The notes beneath the pieces were generated by a model. It saw nothing but the letters and a program-made list of their open reading frames with translations, was not told where the DNA came from and did not search any database. Positions 26,973 to 36,205 of a stretch of DNA of 41,063 bases are shown here, one piece after another (position 1 is the stretch's first letter; the number at the start of each line of letters is the position of its first letter). The DNA is from Bacteroidales bacterium. GTDB lineage: Bacteria; Bacteroidota; Bacteroidia; Bacteroidales; PXBB01. A program made the translations under genes and the position numbers. Location of the stretch: the NCBI GenBank assembly GCA_003565735.1, contig PXBB01000165.1, positions 1 to 41,063 of the forward strand. The letters run 5' to 3'.

Positions 26973-27683
26973 TTATTGCGCCAACATGTCCTCAAACATG
27001 GCCATAGTAATAGCATCTTTAAGGTAAAAATCTCCTATGCGGGTACGTTTTAAAGCATTAAGATAGGCACCGGAACCAAGTGCTGCTCCAAAATCATGGG
27101 CTACCGATCGTATGTAGGTACCTTTACTGCAAATAATCTTAAAATGTACCAACGGCATTTCGATATGTGTTATTTCGAAAAGCTTAATAAAAATACTATT
27201 GTTTCTCATTTTGACATCCTGCCCGCGGCGCGCATATTCGTAAGCCCTTTGCCCATCAATTTTTTTAGCCGAAAAAACCGGCGGCACCTGCAAACTGTCA
27301 CCTTCAAACTTTTGAGCAGCCTCCCTGATGCTCTCTTCAGTGATATGCGCTGTAGGAAAAATAGCATTTGGAGTTGTTTCTAAATCATAAGAGGGCGTTG
27401 TTGCTCCCAAATAAAAGCTACCGGTATATTCCTTGTCGAAAGCTTGAAAACTGTCTATTTTTTTAGTAAAAGCGCCTGTGCAAATTATCAGCAATCCCTC
27501 AGCCAGGGGGTCGAGCGTGCCGGCATGACCAATTTTTATTTTCTTAATCCCGAATTTATATTTTAAGAGTGTTCGCATTTTATTAACAATATCAAAAGAT
27601 GTCCATTCAGGAGCTTTGTTAATAAGCAACACCCTGCCTTCTTTAAATGTTTCAGGTAAAAACTTGTCAGTGGCTGTACACAT
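26973..27683 (-). CDS. truB: tRNA pseudouridine-55 synthase TruB
   Basis: 236 residues. It makes pseudouridine 55 in the T-loop of tRNAs. The catalytic aspartate is Asp58 in HAGTLDPLAEGLL, and the later family motifs SAKKIDGQRAYEYAR and CSKGTYIRSVAHDFG are intact. It is shorter than E. coli TruB (314 residues) because the C-terminal PUA domain is missing, which is usual in Bacteroidota. The ZIP transporter gene is 61 bases upstream on the same strand. Confidence 0.95.
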   Translation of the reverse strand: MCTATDKFLPETFKEGRVLLINKAPEWTSFDIVNKMRTLLKYKFGIKKIKIGHAGTLDPLAEGLLIICTGAFTKKIDSFQAFDKEYTGSFYLGATTPSYDLETTPNAIFPTAHITEESIREAAQKFEGDSLQVPPVFSAKKIDGQRAYEYARRGQDVKMRNNSIFIKLFEITHIEMPLVHFKIICSKGTYIRSVAHDFGAALGSGAYLNALKRTRIGDFYLKDAITMAMFEDMLAQ

Positions 27684-27744
27684 AGTTATCCGATTGCTTT
27701 TAAAAGCTTTGTTTTATCATGCAAATTTACACAAAAATTACGAA

Positions 27745-28569
27745 TTAAAGAAGCAGGTTGAGACTAACAGCCATTACCATCATGCCGAGTATTAGACCAT
27801 AAACGGCAAGATGGTTTTCTCCGTATTCACGTGCAGCCGGCAGTAAAGTATCAAAAGAAATGTACACCATAATACCGGCCACCATAGCAAAAAGAGCACC
27901 AAAAAGCATGGGACTTAAGAAAGGCATCAACAGTAAAAAACCTATGAGAGCACCCACAAGTTCAGACAAGCCGGAAAGCAAAGACCATAAAAAAGCTTTT
28001 TTACGGCTGCCCGTCCCATAGTACACCGGCACTGCTACTGCAATACCTTCGGGAATATTATGGATGGCTATAGCAACGGCAATAGCAATACCCATTGCCG
28101 GATCCTGTACTGCTGTTATAAAAATAGCCAAACCCTCCGGAACATTATGAATGGTAATGGCTAATGCTGTTACCAGACCGACTCGTTTGAGTTTTTTTAA
28201 ATCCTTGGGACGTGCTTCCTTGTTATCCTTGGCTTCAATATCCTCTACTTTTCTGATTTCATGAGGATTTTCAAAATTGGGTATCAACTTATCAATAAGG
28301 GCTATGATAAGCATTCCACTAAAAAAAAACAAAACAGTAAGCCATTTAGCGGCATCCACCCCTTTAGCATCGACAAAATACTCCAAAGATTCGTGGAATA
28401 ATTCTATCATAGAAATGTAAATCATAACACCTGCCGAGAACCCTAATGCCACAGATAAAAATTTGGTGTTTGTTTTTTTTGTGAAAAAGGCCAATAAGCT
28501 ACCAATGCCCGTTGAGATACCGGCAATAAAGGTCAAAAGAAAAGCAAAAAGATAATTTTCTAATTCCAC
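27745..28569 (-). CDS. ZIP-family divalent metal transporter (ZupT-like)
   Basis: 274 residues with eight hydrophobic segments and the ZIP metal motifs HNVPEGLAIF and HNIPEGIAVA in the paired central helices. A histidine-poor charged loop (about residues 100-145) separates helices 3 and 4. It imports zinc or other divalent metals. I start it at the GTG (28569), where ZupT homology begins (VELENYLFAFLLTFIAG); a longer frame begins at ATG 28653, but its extra 28 residues look unlike the family and a perfect -7 box TACTTTTG lies inside them at 28581-28574, which would make the message almost leaderless. Confidence 0.88.
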   Translation of the reverse strand: MELENYLFAFLLTFIAGISTGIGSLLAFFTKKTNTKFLSVALGFSAGVMIYISMIELFHESLEYFVDAKGVDAAKWLTVLFFFSGMLIIALIDKLIPNFENPHEIRKVEDIEAKDNKEARPKDLKKLKRVGLVTALAITIHNVPEGLAIFITAVQDPAMGIAIAVAIAIHNIPEGIAVAVPVYYGTGSRKKAFLWSLLSGLSELVGALIGFLLLMPFLSPMLFGALFAMVAGIMVYISFDTLLPAAREYGENHLAVYGLILGMMVMAVSLNLLL

Positions 28570-28573
28570 AAGC

Positions 28574-28581
28574 CAAAAGTA
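28574..28581 (-). promoter_or_regulatory. -7 box of the ZIP transporter gene
   Basis: TACTTTTG on the minus strand, five bases before the chosen GTG start. Transcription would begin at or next to the start codon. If the longer frame is used instead, the match is a chance one. Confidence 0.45.
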
Positions 28582-28721
28582 CACATAATATTTTTTATTT
28601 TTACAGAAAAAAACAACCGGATAGAATGGAAAGATTATTTCAGGTATCAGCATCTTTCAGCAGGCTCCAAGCCCTTTTCTCGGATGTTTTATGTAAGATT
28701 TAAGATGTTTTTTTAACACTT

Positions 28722-29447
28722 ATGAAAAAAGCCATGATTTTTGCCGCAGGCAAAGGAACGCGTTTAAAGCCATTAACGAATAATACCCCGAAAGCTTTGG
28801 TGAAAGTATGTGGCATAACGCTTTTGGAACGTGTGCTAATAAAGCTTAAGCAATTTGGCATTACCGATGTTATTATTAACATCCACTATTTGGGACGTGA
28901 CATACTGGCTTTTTTGAAAGAAAAAAAGAACTTCGGCATAAACATCAGCATTTCTGATGAAAGCTCAATGCTATTAGATACCGGCGGCGGGCTGGCCAAA
29001 GCATCCTCTTTTTTTGATGACACAGATGATTTTGTATTGTACAACGTTGATATACTTTCTGACATCAACCTCTTTGACATGTGGTGTAAACACATGCATG
29101 ATAAAAACCTGGCAACATTAGCTGTCAGGGAAAGGCAAACATCGCGCTACTTCCTTTTTGACAACAACACCATGCTTTGTGGTTGGGAAAACACCTTAAC
29201 AGGCGAAAAAATTATCAAGAGAAATTCTACTGAACCCTTAAAACCTTATGCCTTTAGCGGCATTCATATCGTCAGCAAAAAAATATTTCGCTATATGCCT
29301 GCAAGGGGCTCATTCTCAATCACTAAAACATACCTAGACTTGTGTTCTGATATGCCTATTGGAGGCTATGTTTGCAACAACTCATACTGGTTTGATGTCG
29401 GCAAACATGCATCCTTAACAGAAGCTTCTCAACATTTCAGTAAATAA
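28722..29447 (+). CDS. MurU/RmlA-type sugar-1-phosphate nucleotidyltransferase
   Basis: A 241-residue nucleotidyltransferase. The NTP-binding loop AAGKGTRLKPLTNNTPKAL opens the protein, VLYNVDILSD carries the metal-binding Asp, and LLDTGGGL binds the sugar phosphate. The size and the missing C-terminal domain match MurU (MurNAc-1-phosphate uridylyltransferase of wall recycling); a mannose-1-phosphate or glucose-1-phosphate enzyme cannot be excluded. The AmgK kinase that usually partners MurU is not in the window. It is divergent from the ZIP gene and converges on a small lipoprotein gene only 12 bases away. Confidence 0.87.
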   Translation: MKKAMIFAAGKGTRLKPLTNNTPKALVKVCGITLLERVLIKLKQFGITDVIINIHYLGRDILAFLKEKKNFGINISISDESSMLLDTGGGLAKASSFFDDTDDFVLYNVDILSDINLFDMWCKHMHDKNLATLAVRERQTSRYFLFDNNTMLCGWENTLTGEKIIKRNSTEPLKPYAFSGIHIVSKKIFRYMPARGSFSITKTYLDLCSDMPIGGYVCNNSYWFDVGKHASLTEASQHFSK

Positions 29448-29459
29448 TAATGCCTGTTT

Positions 29460-29609
29460 TCAGAAACTGAAATCATCGGCAACCACAGCATGCATTTGCG
29501 CTTCGGAAGCATCTCCGTAGGCAGGACAGGGCGGCTTATTCACATAACATGAAGAAAGCATAATAAAAAGGAAAAATATCAGCGAAAAAAAAATCCAAAA
29601 TCTTTTCAT
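29460..29609 (-). CDS. 49-residue predicted lipoprotein
   Basis: ATG 29609 to TGA 29460. The N-terminus is a basic signal peptide (MKRFW) with a hydrophobic core to residue 18 and a lipobox LSSC with Cys21; the mature part is only 29 residues and contains the motif CPAYG. It should be an outer-membrane or periplasmic lipopeptide. Function unknown. It converges on the nucleotidyltransferase gene. A conserved upstream box at 29722-29800 lies about 110 bases before it. Confidence 0.68.
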   Translation of the reverse strand: MKRFWIFFSLIFFLFIMLSSCYVNKPPCPAYGDASEAQMHAVVADDFSF

Positions 29610-29903
29610 AGGACGTCGTTTTTTTTCTTATTATTGACATTTAAAGAAAAACAAATGGAACCACATTAAAAAAATGATTAAATGTCTAAGCACAGTTTCA
29701 TTGTAATCCCTAACCCTGATTATTCATAAAAAGCAAAAAGATGTACAAATCTGATTATCATTCTAATAATATCCAATCTCTTGAAAGCTTTTTTTACTTA
29801 CTTTTTAGGATTAATACAGGCTTAAAAACGCTTACAAAATTAATGTTTTTTTTTAATGTTTCAAAACAGCAATAGAAAAAATATATAACCAGCATAATGT
29901 ATT
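29610..29903. other. Spacer before ung with a copy of the upstream box
   Basis: A 294-base AT-rich spacer between the minus-strand lipoprotein gene and plus-strand ung. 29722-29800 matches the boxes at 10736-10806 and 40445-40520. No clear -7 box is seen for ung, and no gene. Confidence 0.4.
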
Positions 29904-30620
29904 ATGAAACAACAAGATACCGAAAATATAAAACCTGCCATAGAAGAAAGTTGGTATCAGGTATTAAAGGACACATTTGACGCACCTTATTTTTATAAAC
30001 TAAAGCTTTTTTTGCTGGAGGAAAAGAAGCGTTACCGCATATATCCGCCCGGCAACAAAATATTTGAAGCATTCAACTTAACGCCTTTTGATAAGGTAAA
30101 AGTCGTCATACTTGGTCAAGACCCATACCATGGACATGGTCAGGCTCATGGTTTATGCTTTTCGGTACAGGAGGGCATAAAACCGCCACCATCTTTAGTT
30201 AACATATTCAAAGAGCTGTCTGACGACTTAGGAATTCCTCCGTCAGATAATGGTAATTTAAGCTCCTGGGCACGCCAGGGCGTACTTCTATTAAATGCTA
30301 CTTTAACAGTCAGAGCAGCGCAGGCAGGATCACATCAAAAGAAAGGATGGGAAATTTTTACCGATACCGTTATTAAAACTTTATCAAAGCAAAAAGAAGG
30401 TCTGATTTTTTTGCTTTGGGGCAATTATGCACAAGCCAAATCGGCGCTTATTGATAAAACCCATCACCATATATTGAAAGCGCCTCACCCCTCGCCGCTG
30501 TCTGCCTTTAATGGTTTTTTTGGTTGTAAACATTTTTCGAAAACCAATCTGTTGCTTGAGAAACAGAATAAAAAACCAATAAATTGGCGCCTGGAAAATA
30601 AACAAAGCCTTATTGAATAA
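29904..30620 (+). CDS. ung: Uracil-DNA glycosylase, family 1
   Basis: 238 residues. It removes uracil from DNA to start base-excision repair. Family 1 motifs are complete: the water-activating Asp73 in GQDPYHG, the uracil-binding GLCFSV and [10 protein letters not shown], and the HPSPLSA loop with the catalytic His. Normal length (225-240). Monocistronic; a weak hairpin (GACGG/CCGTC with four T) at 30650-30670 may end the transcript. Confidence 0.97.
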   Translation: MKQQDTENIKPAIEESWYQVLKDTFDAPYFYKLKLFLLEEKKRYRIYPPGNKIFEAFNLTPFDKVKVVILGQDPYHGHGQAHGLCFSVQEGIKPPPSLVNIFKELSDDLGIPPSDNGNLSSWARQGVLLLNATLTVRAAQAGSHQKKGWEIFTDTVIKTLSKQKEGLIFLLWGNYAQAKSALIDKTHHHILKAPHPSPLSAFNGFFGCKHFSKTNLLLEKQNKKPINWRLENKQSLIE

Positions 30621-30649
30621 AACCGAATTCCCCGAAAGTGATAGACGAT

Positions 30650-30670
30650 GACGGATAATTGCCGTCTTTT
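30650..30670 (+). terminator. Weak possible terminator after ung
   Basis: GACGG, seven-base loop, CCGTC, then four T, 30 bases after the stop. The stem is short, so this is uncertain. Confidence 0.35.
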
Positions 30671-30906
30671 GCAAGTATGGTAAAAAATGCAATTATTTGA
30701 TTTATCATTATTTTGTTTTTTCATAACATTTTACCATTTTTGCAATTGCATATTTTATGTAGCAGCTCTTTTTTTGAAAAAACGTCTCAGAAAATTTTGA
30801 AATCAAGAGCTTTAACCTGCATTATTCGCAAAAGCTAATAAAAACCGTACATAAAAATGAGTGTTAAAAATTATTAATCTCATAATCTGAGCAAAAACTT
30901 GAAACC

Positions 30907-32535
30907 ATGAAAAGGATCATATTTGTCTTTGTTTTAGTATTTGGATCTTTCAGTTTTTTAATTGCAGAAGACACTTTACAAAGGCGTCAAACTATAAAAT
31001 ATAATCTGACGTCGCCATACCATAGTTTGGTAACATTTCTCAAGTTTCAGCAAGAGGACACTTATTTCCCACGTCTTTCTGCAAAAGCCTTTGAGCAAAA
31101 AACCATATCAGAAGAAGAAGCCATTGAATATGCAACAAAACTAAAGCAAGCACTGGACGGGAGAGGGATTTTTATTAGAATTGACGAAGTACCCAGAAAC
31201 TCAAGATATGTTGACACGCTGACGGGGAAACATACTTATGTCATTTCTTCGGAATACCCTGATATATATTTAGAGCGCATAGGAAACCGATGGCTTTTCC
31301 CTGAAGAAACACTGCCTGAAATACTCATTTTTCACAACCAAGTATTCCCGTTTGGCACCGACAGGCTCTTAGAAATATTACCTAAGCTGGGGTCGCGTAA
31401 ATATGCAGGTTTGTATTTGTGGCAATTGATAGCCATATTGTTGGTAATTATTTTTGCTATAGCAGCTCATAAAATATTAACATATGTGATTGAGAAGCTA
31501 ATTTTTAAGTCTGTAAAAAAAATGGGGTACGATGACATTGCTGAAAGTCATTTTATCCCCATAGCAAAACCGATAAGCATTTTAATTGTTTCAATAGTTA
31601 TTATTGCTTTTTTGCCTTTGCTGCAATTGCCTGTCCAGGCGACCTTTTATATTAATACCGTTATCAAGGCTTTGATGCCCCTTTTTGGGACTGTAGTTTT
31701 TTACAAACTGGTGGATGTGCTGTGTTTGTATTTTGAAAAGTTAGCCGGCAAGACAGAAACAACACTTGATGATCAGCTCGTGCCGCTGGTTCGCAAAGTT
31801 CTTAAAACTTTTGTTGTAGTTATTGGAGGCCTTTTTATACTTCAAAATTTAAACGTTAATGTTACGGCCCTGTTAGCAGGTCTTTCCATAGGCGGTCTGG
31901 CTTTTGCCCTTGCTGCACAAGACTCGTTGAAAAACTTTTTCGGTTCCCTGATGATTTTCATTGATAAACCTTTTAAAATAGGGCACTGGATAAGTTCAGG
32001 CGATATTGATGGCACTGTTGAGGAAGTAGGTTTCAGGTCCACTCGTGTACGCACATTCAGAAACTCACTCACATATGTTCCCAACGGGAAGCTCGCTGAC
32101 ATGACTATAGATAATCACGGTCTGAGAGAATACCGAAGATTTTCAACCACTATTAGCATTACTTACGATACACCCCCCGAGTTGATTGAACTTTTTGTAG
32201 AAGGGCTCAATAAAATTGTGGAAACACATCCCGAAACACGAAAAGACTTTTACATCATACGCCTCAACGATTTAGGGGCATCCTCTCTTAATATTCTCTT
32301 TTATATTTTTTTTGATGTCCCTACCTGGATTGATGAGCTCCGATGCCGTGAAGAAGTGCTGCTGAAAATTATCCACCTGGCTGAAACTCTTGAAGTGCGC
32401 TTTGCTTTCCCCACACAAACTTTGCACATGGAAACTTTCCCTGATAAGCTCTCGCTGACTCCAGTTTATGATGCTAAAATGAACAAGTACAGAAAACAAA
32501 TGCTTGACTTTTTTAATAAGCAGTCGCAAGGCTGA
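30907..32535 (+). CDS. MscS-family mechanosensitive channel
   Basis: A 542-residue inner-membrane channel. A signal peptide (about 1-20) precedes a periplasmic domain of about 140 residues. Membrane helices lie at about 170-197, 220-240, 247-277 and 300-350; the last is the pore helix with the glycine/alanine-rich motif GLSIGGLAFALAAQDSLKNFFGS-like pattern that packs the MscS pore. The cytoplasmic beta-barrel domain follows, with VEEVGFRSTRVRT and YVPNGKLAD. It is larger than E. coli MscS (286) and closer to YnaI or YbdG-size members. It is likely an osmotic safety valve. It precedes the sensor kinase gene by 98 bases. Confidence 0.93.
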   Translation: MKRIIFVFVLVFGSFSFLIAEDTLQRRQTIKYNLTSPYHSLVTFLKFQQEDTYFPRLSAKAFEQKTISEEEAIEYATKLKQALDGRGIFIRIDEVPRNSRYVDTLTGKHTYVISSEYPDIYLERIGNRWLFPEETLPEILIFHNQVFPFGTDRLLEILPKLGSRKYAGLYLWQLIAILLVIIFAIAAHKILTYVIEKLIFKSVKKMGYDDIAESHFIPIAKPISILIVSIVIIAFLPLLQLPVQATFYINTVIKALMPLFGTVVFYKLVDVLCLYFEKLAGKTETTLDDQLVPLVRKVLKTFVVVIGGLFILQNLNVNVTALLAGLSIGGLAFALAAQDSLKNFFGSLMIFIDKPFKIGHWISSGDIDGTVEEVGFRSTRVRTFRNSLTYVPNGKLADMTIDNHGLREYRRFSTTISITYDTPPELIELFVEGLNKIVETHPETRKDFYIIRLNDLGASSLNILFYIFFDVPTWIDELRCREEVLLKIIHLAETLEVRFAFPTQTLHMETFPDKLSLTPVYDAKMNKYRKQMLDFFNKQSQG

Positions 32536-32633
32536 AAAAGATAAAACAAGGATTTTCACAGCCACTTCCACTACCGCCAAACTCAATTATTAAAAAAATT
32601 GTAACTTTACTTCTTCATACAAAAAACTTATAA

Positions 32634-35600
32634 ATGAGTAAAGTCTTTGTTCTTAAATCAATTTTTTTAATATGTATTTTGCATTTTAGTGTGCTTATAC
32701 AAGCCTCTAATATAAGCGTTCGTCATTATACAACGGAATATACACGCTTAGAGAAAGGCTTGTCTCAAAACACCCCTTTTGCTGTTATGCAGGACAGCAA
32801 CGGATTTTTATGGATAGGCACATGGGACGGATTGAACAGGTTTGATGCCTATAATTTTACCGTTTTCCGCCCCGACAAAAAAGATCCCGAAGGCTCTATC
32901 AGCGGCGAAACCATACGCTGCCTTTACGAAGATGCAAAAGGCTACCTGTGGATTGGCACTGAAAGTGGTTTAAGTAGGCTGAACCGCTACACCTTTGAAT
33001 TTACAAATTTCAGCCGTCAAAGTTCCGTTAAAAACAATTTAAGCAGCGATACTATTTATGCTCTGGCAGGCACCGACCAAATGCTTTTAATAGCAACGCA
33101 TCGGGGGTTAAATATTTACGACTTCAACAGTAACAGTTTTCAAAAGGTAAATTTGTTTCTTGATGATCCGCAAAATGATTTATGCCAAATCGTTAATACA
33201 GTATATATGGGCGAAAAGGCTTACGCCTGGATTGGCACTAACTGTGGCATGATTCGTTATGACGTAATTACAGGGGAAACTGCTCATTTTAAAGCAACCG
33301 ACAAAAAACCGATAATTCTTTCAGATACCATTTTGGCCTTTGCCAAAGATCAAAGTGGTCATTTATGGATTGGAACAGCAGGCGGGCTGACAAAACTTCA
33401 CGAGGGGTACGAAAACCATACTTTTTTCAAGCATCACCCTGACAAAAAGAACGCCTTAAGTCACAACTATGTTACTGTTCTGCATTATTCTGCAAACAAC
33501 AAACTATGGGTTGGCACTTATGGTGGCGGCCTTAATAAATATATTGATTCGGAAAACGGTTTTAAAACCTTTAAAAATATCCCCGGTCAAAGACACAGTC
33601 TTAGCCATAACTACATTCAGGATATTACCGACGACGACTTCGGAAACATTTGGGTGGCCGCATGGAAAGGGCTCAATAAGATAAACCTGAACGCCAATCT
33701 GTTTAACCACTACCACCATATTTCGGGACAAAAAAACACCTTAAGCAGTAATACTGTTTGGGGGTTTTTTGAAGATGATGGAGGTGCTATCTGGATAGCA
33801 ACCGAATATGGCATTAACATTTTGGACAGAGAAAAAGACAACTTTTCATACATAAAAAAAGAACCCAATTCTCGTAATACTTTGCCAAGCAACAGGATAA
33901 GAGCTATTATTAAAGACCACGAGGGAATATATTGGATAGGTACCAGCGATCAAGGCTTGAGTAGTTTCAATAAAAAAACAGGGAAGTTTACCCACTATAC
34001 TACGGGGCAAGATGTTAACAAAGGCTTACCTAACAATCAAGTGTGGACAATAGCTAAAGACCATAATAACGATTTGTGGTTTGGCACTTTTGGGGGACTT
34101 GTGCATTACGATAGGGAAAAAGATAGTTTTACACACTATTTACACGACCCTGCCAATGATAACTCACTGGCCTATAATTTAATTCTGGATTTGAAAGTGG
34201 ACAGCAAAAACAAATTATGGATTTCTACATACAATGGGCTCTCTGTTTTAGATATCGCAACAAAGGATTTTACCAATTACAGGTACGACATACAAAATCC
34301 TGCATCTATTTCAAGCAGTCGGGTTTTTTCTGTAACTGAAGACTCGCGTGGCTATTACTGGGTTTCCACTATGGGTGGAGGGCTCAATCTTTTCGACCCT
34401 CATAAAAAAACTTTTAAAGCATATACCCGGGAAGATGGCTTGGCAAACAATATTGTTTACAAAGCTTTGGAAGATAACAACGGCGATTTATGGATCACCA
34501 CCAACAGCGGTATGTCTTTCTTGAACCTTAAGAATGATGTTTTTGTCAACTACGATATCAGAGATGGCATTCAAGGTAGTGAATTTAATGGGGGTGCTGC
34601 TTATAAAACAAGAAAAGGCGAAATCATAGCAGGCGGCATGAACGGATTTAATATTTTCTTCCCGGATGAGTTTACGAAAACCTATCAATCGCCGGCTGTG
34701 GTTGTTACTGCCTTTAAGGTTTTTAACAAAACCATACCCATACAATTTAAAAATAAGGACACGATAAAGCTGTCCTATAGAGAAAATTTTATCGCTTTTG
34801 AATTTGCTGCTTTAGACTTTACAAATCCCCCACGTAACAAATATGCTTACAAACTCAAAGGATTTGACAGGGATTGGACATACACCGATGCCACACGCCG
34901 CATAGCGGAATATACTAATATACCGCCTGGCAAGTATGTTTTTGGCGTACGTGGCACCAATAGCTACGGCGAATGGTCGGATCAAGAATTTACAATTACT
35001 TTATTGATAAAACCGGCCTGGTATATGAAATGGTGGTTTAAAGCCGCTGTGATTTTTACAATATTTTCTATTTTAACTCTTATCCTTTACGAGAGGTATC
35101 AAAAAGTACGTAAAAAGCACTTGTGGGAAAAACAAGTTTTGGCTTACGAAAAGCAAGTTTTTCAATTACGCCAAAAAGCTTTGAGCCTCCAAATGAACCC
35201 GCATTTCATTTTCAATACACTCAATTCTATTCAAAATTTTATTCTTAAAGATAATACTGACAATGCTATCCGCTACATGGGTAAGCTATCGCAACTCATG
35301 AGGCTTATTCTTTCCAGCACCCGCGACATGTATGTCCCTATTGTCAACGAAATAAAAGTGCTGACACACTATCTCGATTTAGAAAAAATTCGCTTTGATG
35401 ATACGTTTGATTACAAAATTGAATTAGACAATTCTATCGACGGAGATTTTGTCGCTATCCCTCCTATGGTTATTCAACCATTTGTAGAAAATGCCTTGCT
35501 TCATGGTATTTTACACAAAAGTGATAAAGGCTTTATCCATATCAGCCTTGTCCTTGAAAAAGACAGTGTCGTTTGCACCATTGAAGATGATGGTGTAGGC

Positions 35601-35801
35601 CGCAAAAAATCTGCCGAAATAAAAAAGAACAGCGGTCTCAAACACCGATCCAGAGGCATAGCTATAACAAAAAACAGACTGGACCTTTTTGAGAAAGCAG
35701 AAGCCTATAAAGAAAGAATCATTTTCATTGATAAACTTGATGATGATGGAAACGCCTTAGGCACAAAAGTTATTGTAGTGCTCCCATTTGTAGAGTATTA
35801 A
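32634..35801 (+). CDS. Beta-propeller sensor histidine kinase (LytS/His_kinase type)
   Basis: 1055 residues. A signal peptide (about 1-24) leads into a periplasmic sensor of 13 recognisable propeller blades with LWIGTxxGL-like motifs (to about 690), then a Y_Y_Y domain (about 720-790). One membrane helix lies at about 800-822. The cytoplasmic part is a coiled coil and a His_kinase domain with phospho-acceptor His857 in MNPHFIFNTLNSIQ, N-box QPFVENALLHGI, and G-box EDDGVGRKKS. Unlike the hybrid sensors of polysaccharide loci it has no receiver or AraC domain. A LytTR-type partner would be expected beside it but none is here, so its regulator is encoded elsewhere. Confidence 0.94.
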   Translation: MSKVFVLKSIFLICILHFSVLIQASNISVRHYTTEYTRLEKGLSQNTPFAVMQDSNGFLWIGTWDGLNRFDAYNFTVFRPDKKDPEGSISGETIRCLYEDAKGYLWIGTESGLSRLNRYTFEFTNFSRQSSVKNNLSSDTIYALAGTDQMLLIATHRGLNIYDFNSNSFQKVNLFLDDPQNDLCQIVNTVYMGEKAYAWIGTNCGMIRYDVITGETAHFKATDKKPIILSDTILAFAKDQSGHLWIGTAGGLTKLHEGYENHTFFKHHPDKKNALSHNYVTVLHYSANNKLWVGTYGGGLNKYIDSENGFKTFKNIPGQRHSLSHNYIQDITDDDFGNIWVAAWKGLNKINLNANLFNHYHHISGQKNTLSSNTVWGFFEDDGGAIWIATEYGINILDREKDNFSYIKKEPNSRNTLPSNRIRAIIKDHEGIYWIGTSDQGLSSFNKKTGKFTHYTTGQDVNKGLPNNQVWTIAKDHNNDLWFGTFGGLVHYDREKDSFTHYLHDPANDNSLAYNLILDLKVDSKNKLWISTYNGLSVLDIATKDFTNYRYDIQNPASISSSRVFSVTEDSRGYYWVSTMGGGLNLFDPHKKTFKAYTREDGLANNIVYKALEDNNGDLWITTNSGMSFLNLKNDVFVNYDIRDGIQGSEFNGGAAYKTRKGEIIAGGMNGFNIFFPDEFTKTYQSPAVVVTAFKVFNKTIPIQFKNKDTIKLSYRENFIAFEFAALDFTNPPRNKYAYKLKGFDRDWTYTDATRRIAEYTNIPPGKYVFGVRGTNSYGEWSDQEFTITLLIKPAWYMKWWFKAAVIFTIFSILTLILYERYQKVRKKHLWEKQVLAYEKQVFQLRQKALSLQMNPHFIFNTLNSIQNFILKDNTDNAIRYMGKLSQLMRLILSSTRDMYVPIVNEIKVLTHYLDLEKIRFDDTFDYKIELDNSIDGDFVAIPPMVIQPFVENALLHGILHKSDKGFIHISLVLEKDSVVCTIEDDGVGRKKSAEIKKNSGLKHRSRGIAITKNRLDLFEKAEAYKERIIFIDKLDDDGNALGTKVIVVLPFVEY

Positions 35802-35851
35802 TAACAATTGATGCTCAGCTTATTGGTTTTATAAAGGCATTACCTTTTTTA

Positions 35852-35883
35852 TTTGCCCCTTTTCACACGTTTTTATACTTTTG
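35852..35883 (+). promoter_or_regulatory. Promoter of the vitamin operon
   Basis: TTTG (35852-35855), exactly 20 bases, then TACTTTTG (35876-35883). This is a textbook Bacteroidota promoter. The leader of about 60 bases (to 35948) shows no thiamine (TPP) riboswitch motif. Confidence 0.8.
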
Positions 35884-35948
35884 CCCGTTAGTTTGTGTGC
35901 CATTAAGCTACGCTATAGTAAACAATACAAAATTTAAATTTTTATACC

Positions 35949-36200
35949 ATGAAAATATCAGTAGAAATCAGCATGTACCCTCTTTCAGAGACGTATAAAC
36001 CTTTAATTAAAGCTTTTATTGAACGCCTAAAAACTTATAAAGAAGTGGTTGTTGAAGTCAACAATATGAGTACTCAAATTTTTGGGGATTACAGTACTGT
36101 ATTCGATATTTTAAAAAAGGAAATTAAAGAAGAGTTTCACAAAGGCGATAAGATTATTTACGTTATGAAGCTCATTAATACGAATCTTCAAAAGAGCTAA
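35949..36200 (+). CDS. Small thiamine-binding-like protein (MTH1187/YkoF family)
   Basis: An 83-residue ferredoxin-like-fold protein. It opens with the family pattern MKISVEISMYPLSETYKPLI; NNMSTQIFGDY in the middle is also characteristic. Members bind thiamine or its breakdown products in the cytoplasm. It is the first gene of a three-gene operon, five bases before the PnuC-type transporter, which makes a vitamin-handling role likely. The family call is good; the ligand is inferred. Confidence 0.82.
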   Translation: MKISVEISMYPLSETYKPLIKAFIERLKTYKEVVVEVNNMSTQIFGDYSTVFDILKKEIKEEFHKGDKIIYVMKLINTNLQKS

Positions 36201-36205
36201 ACACT

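Noticed and set aside
35884-35948. Possible TPP riboswitch before the thiamine-binding-like gene
   Set aside because: The leader is only about 60 bases and lacks the CTGAGA and thi-box core motifs.
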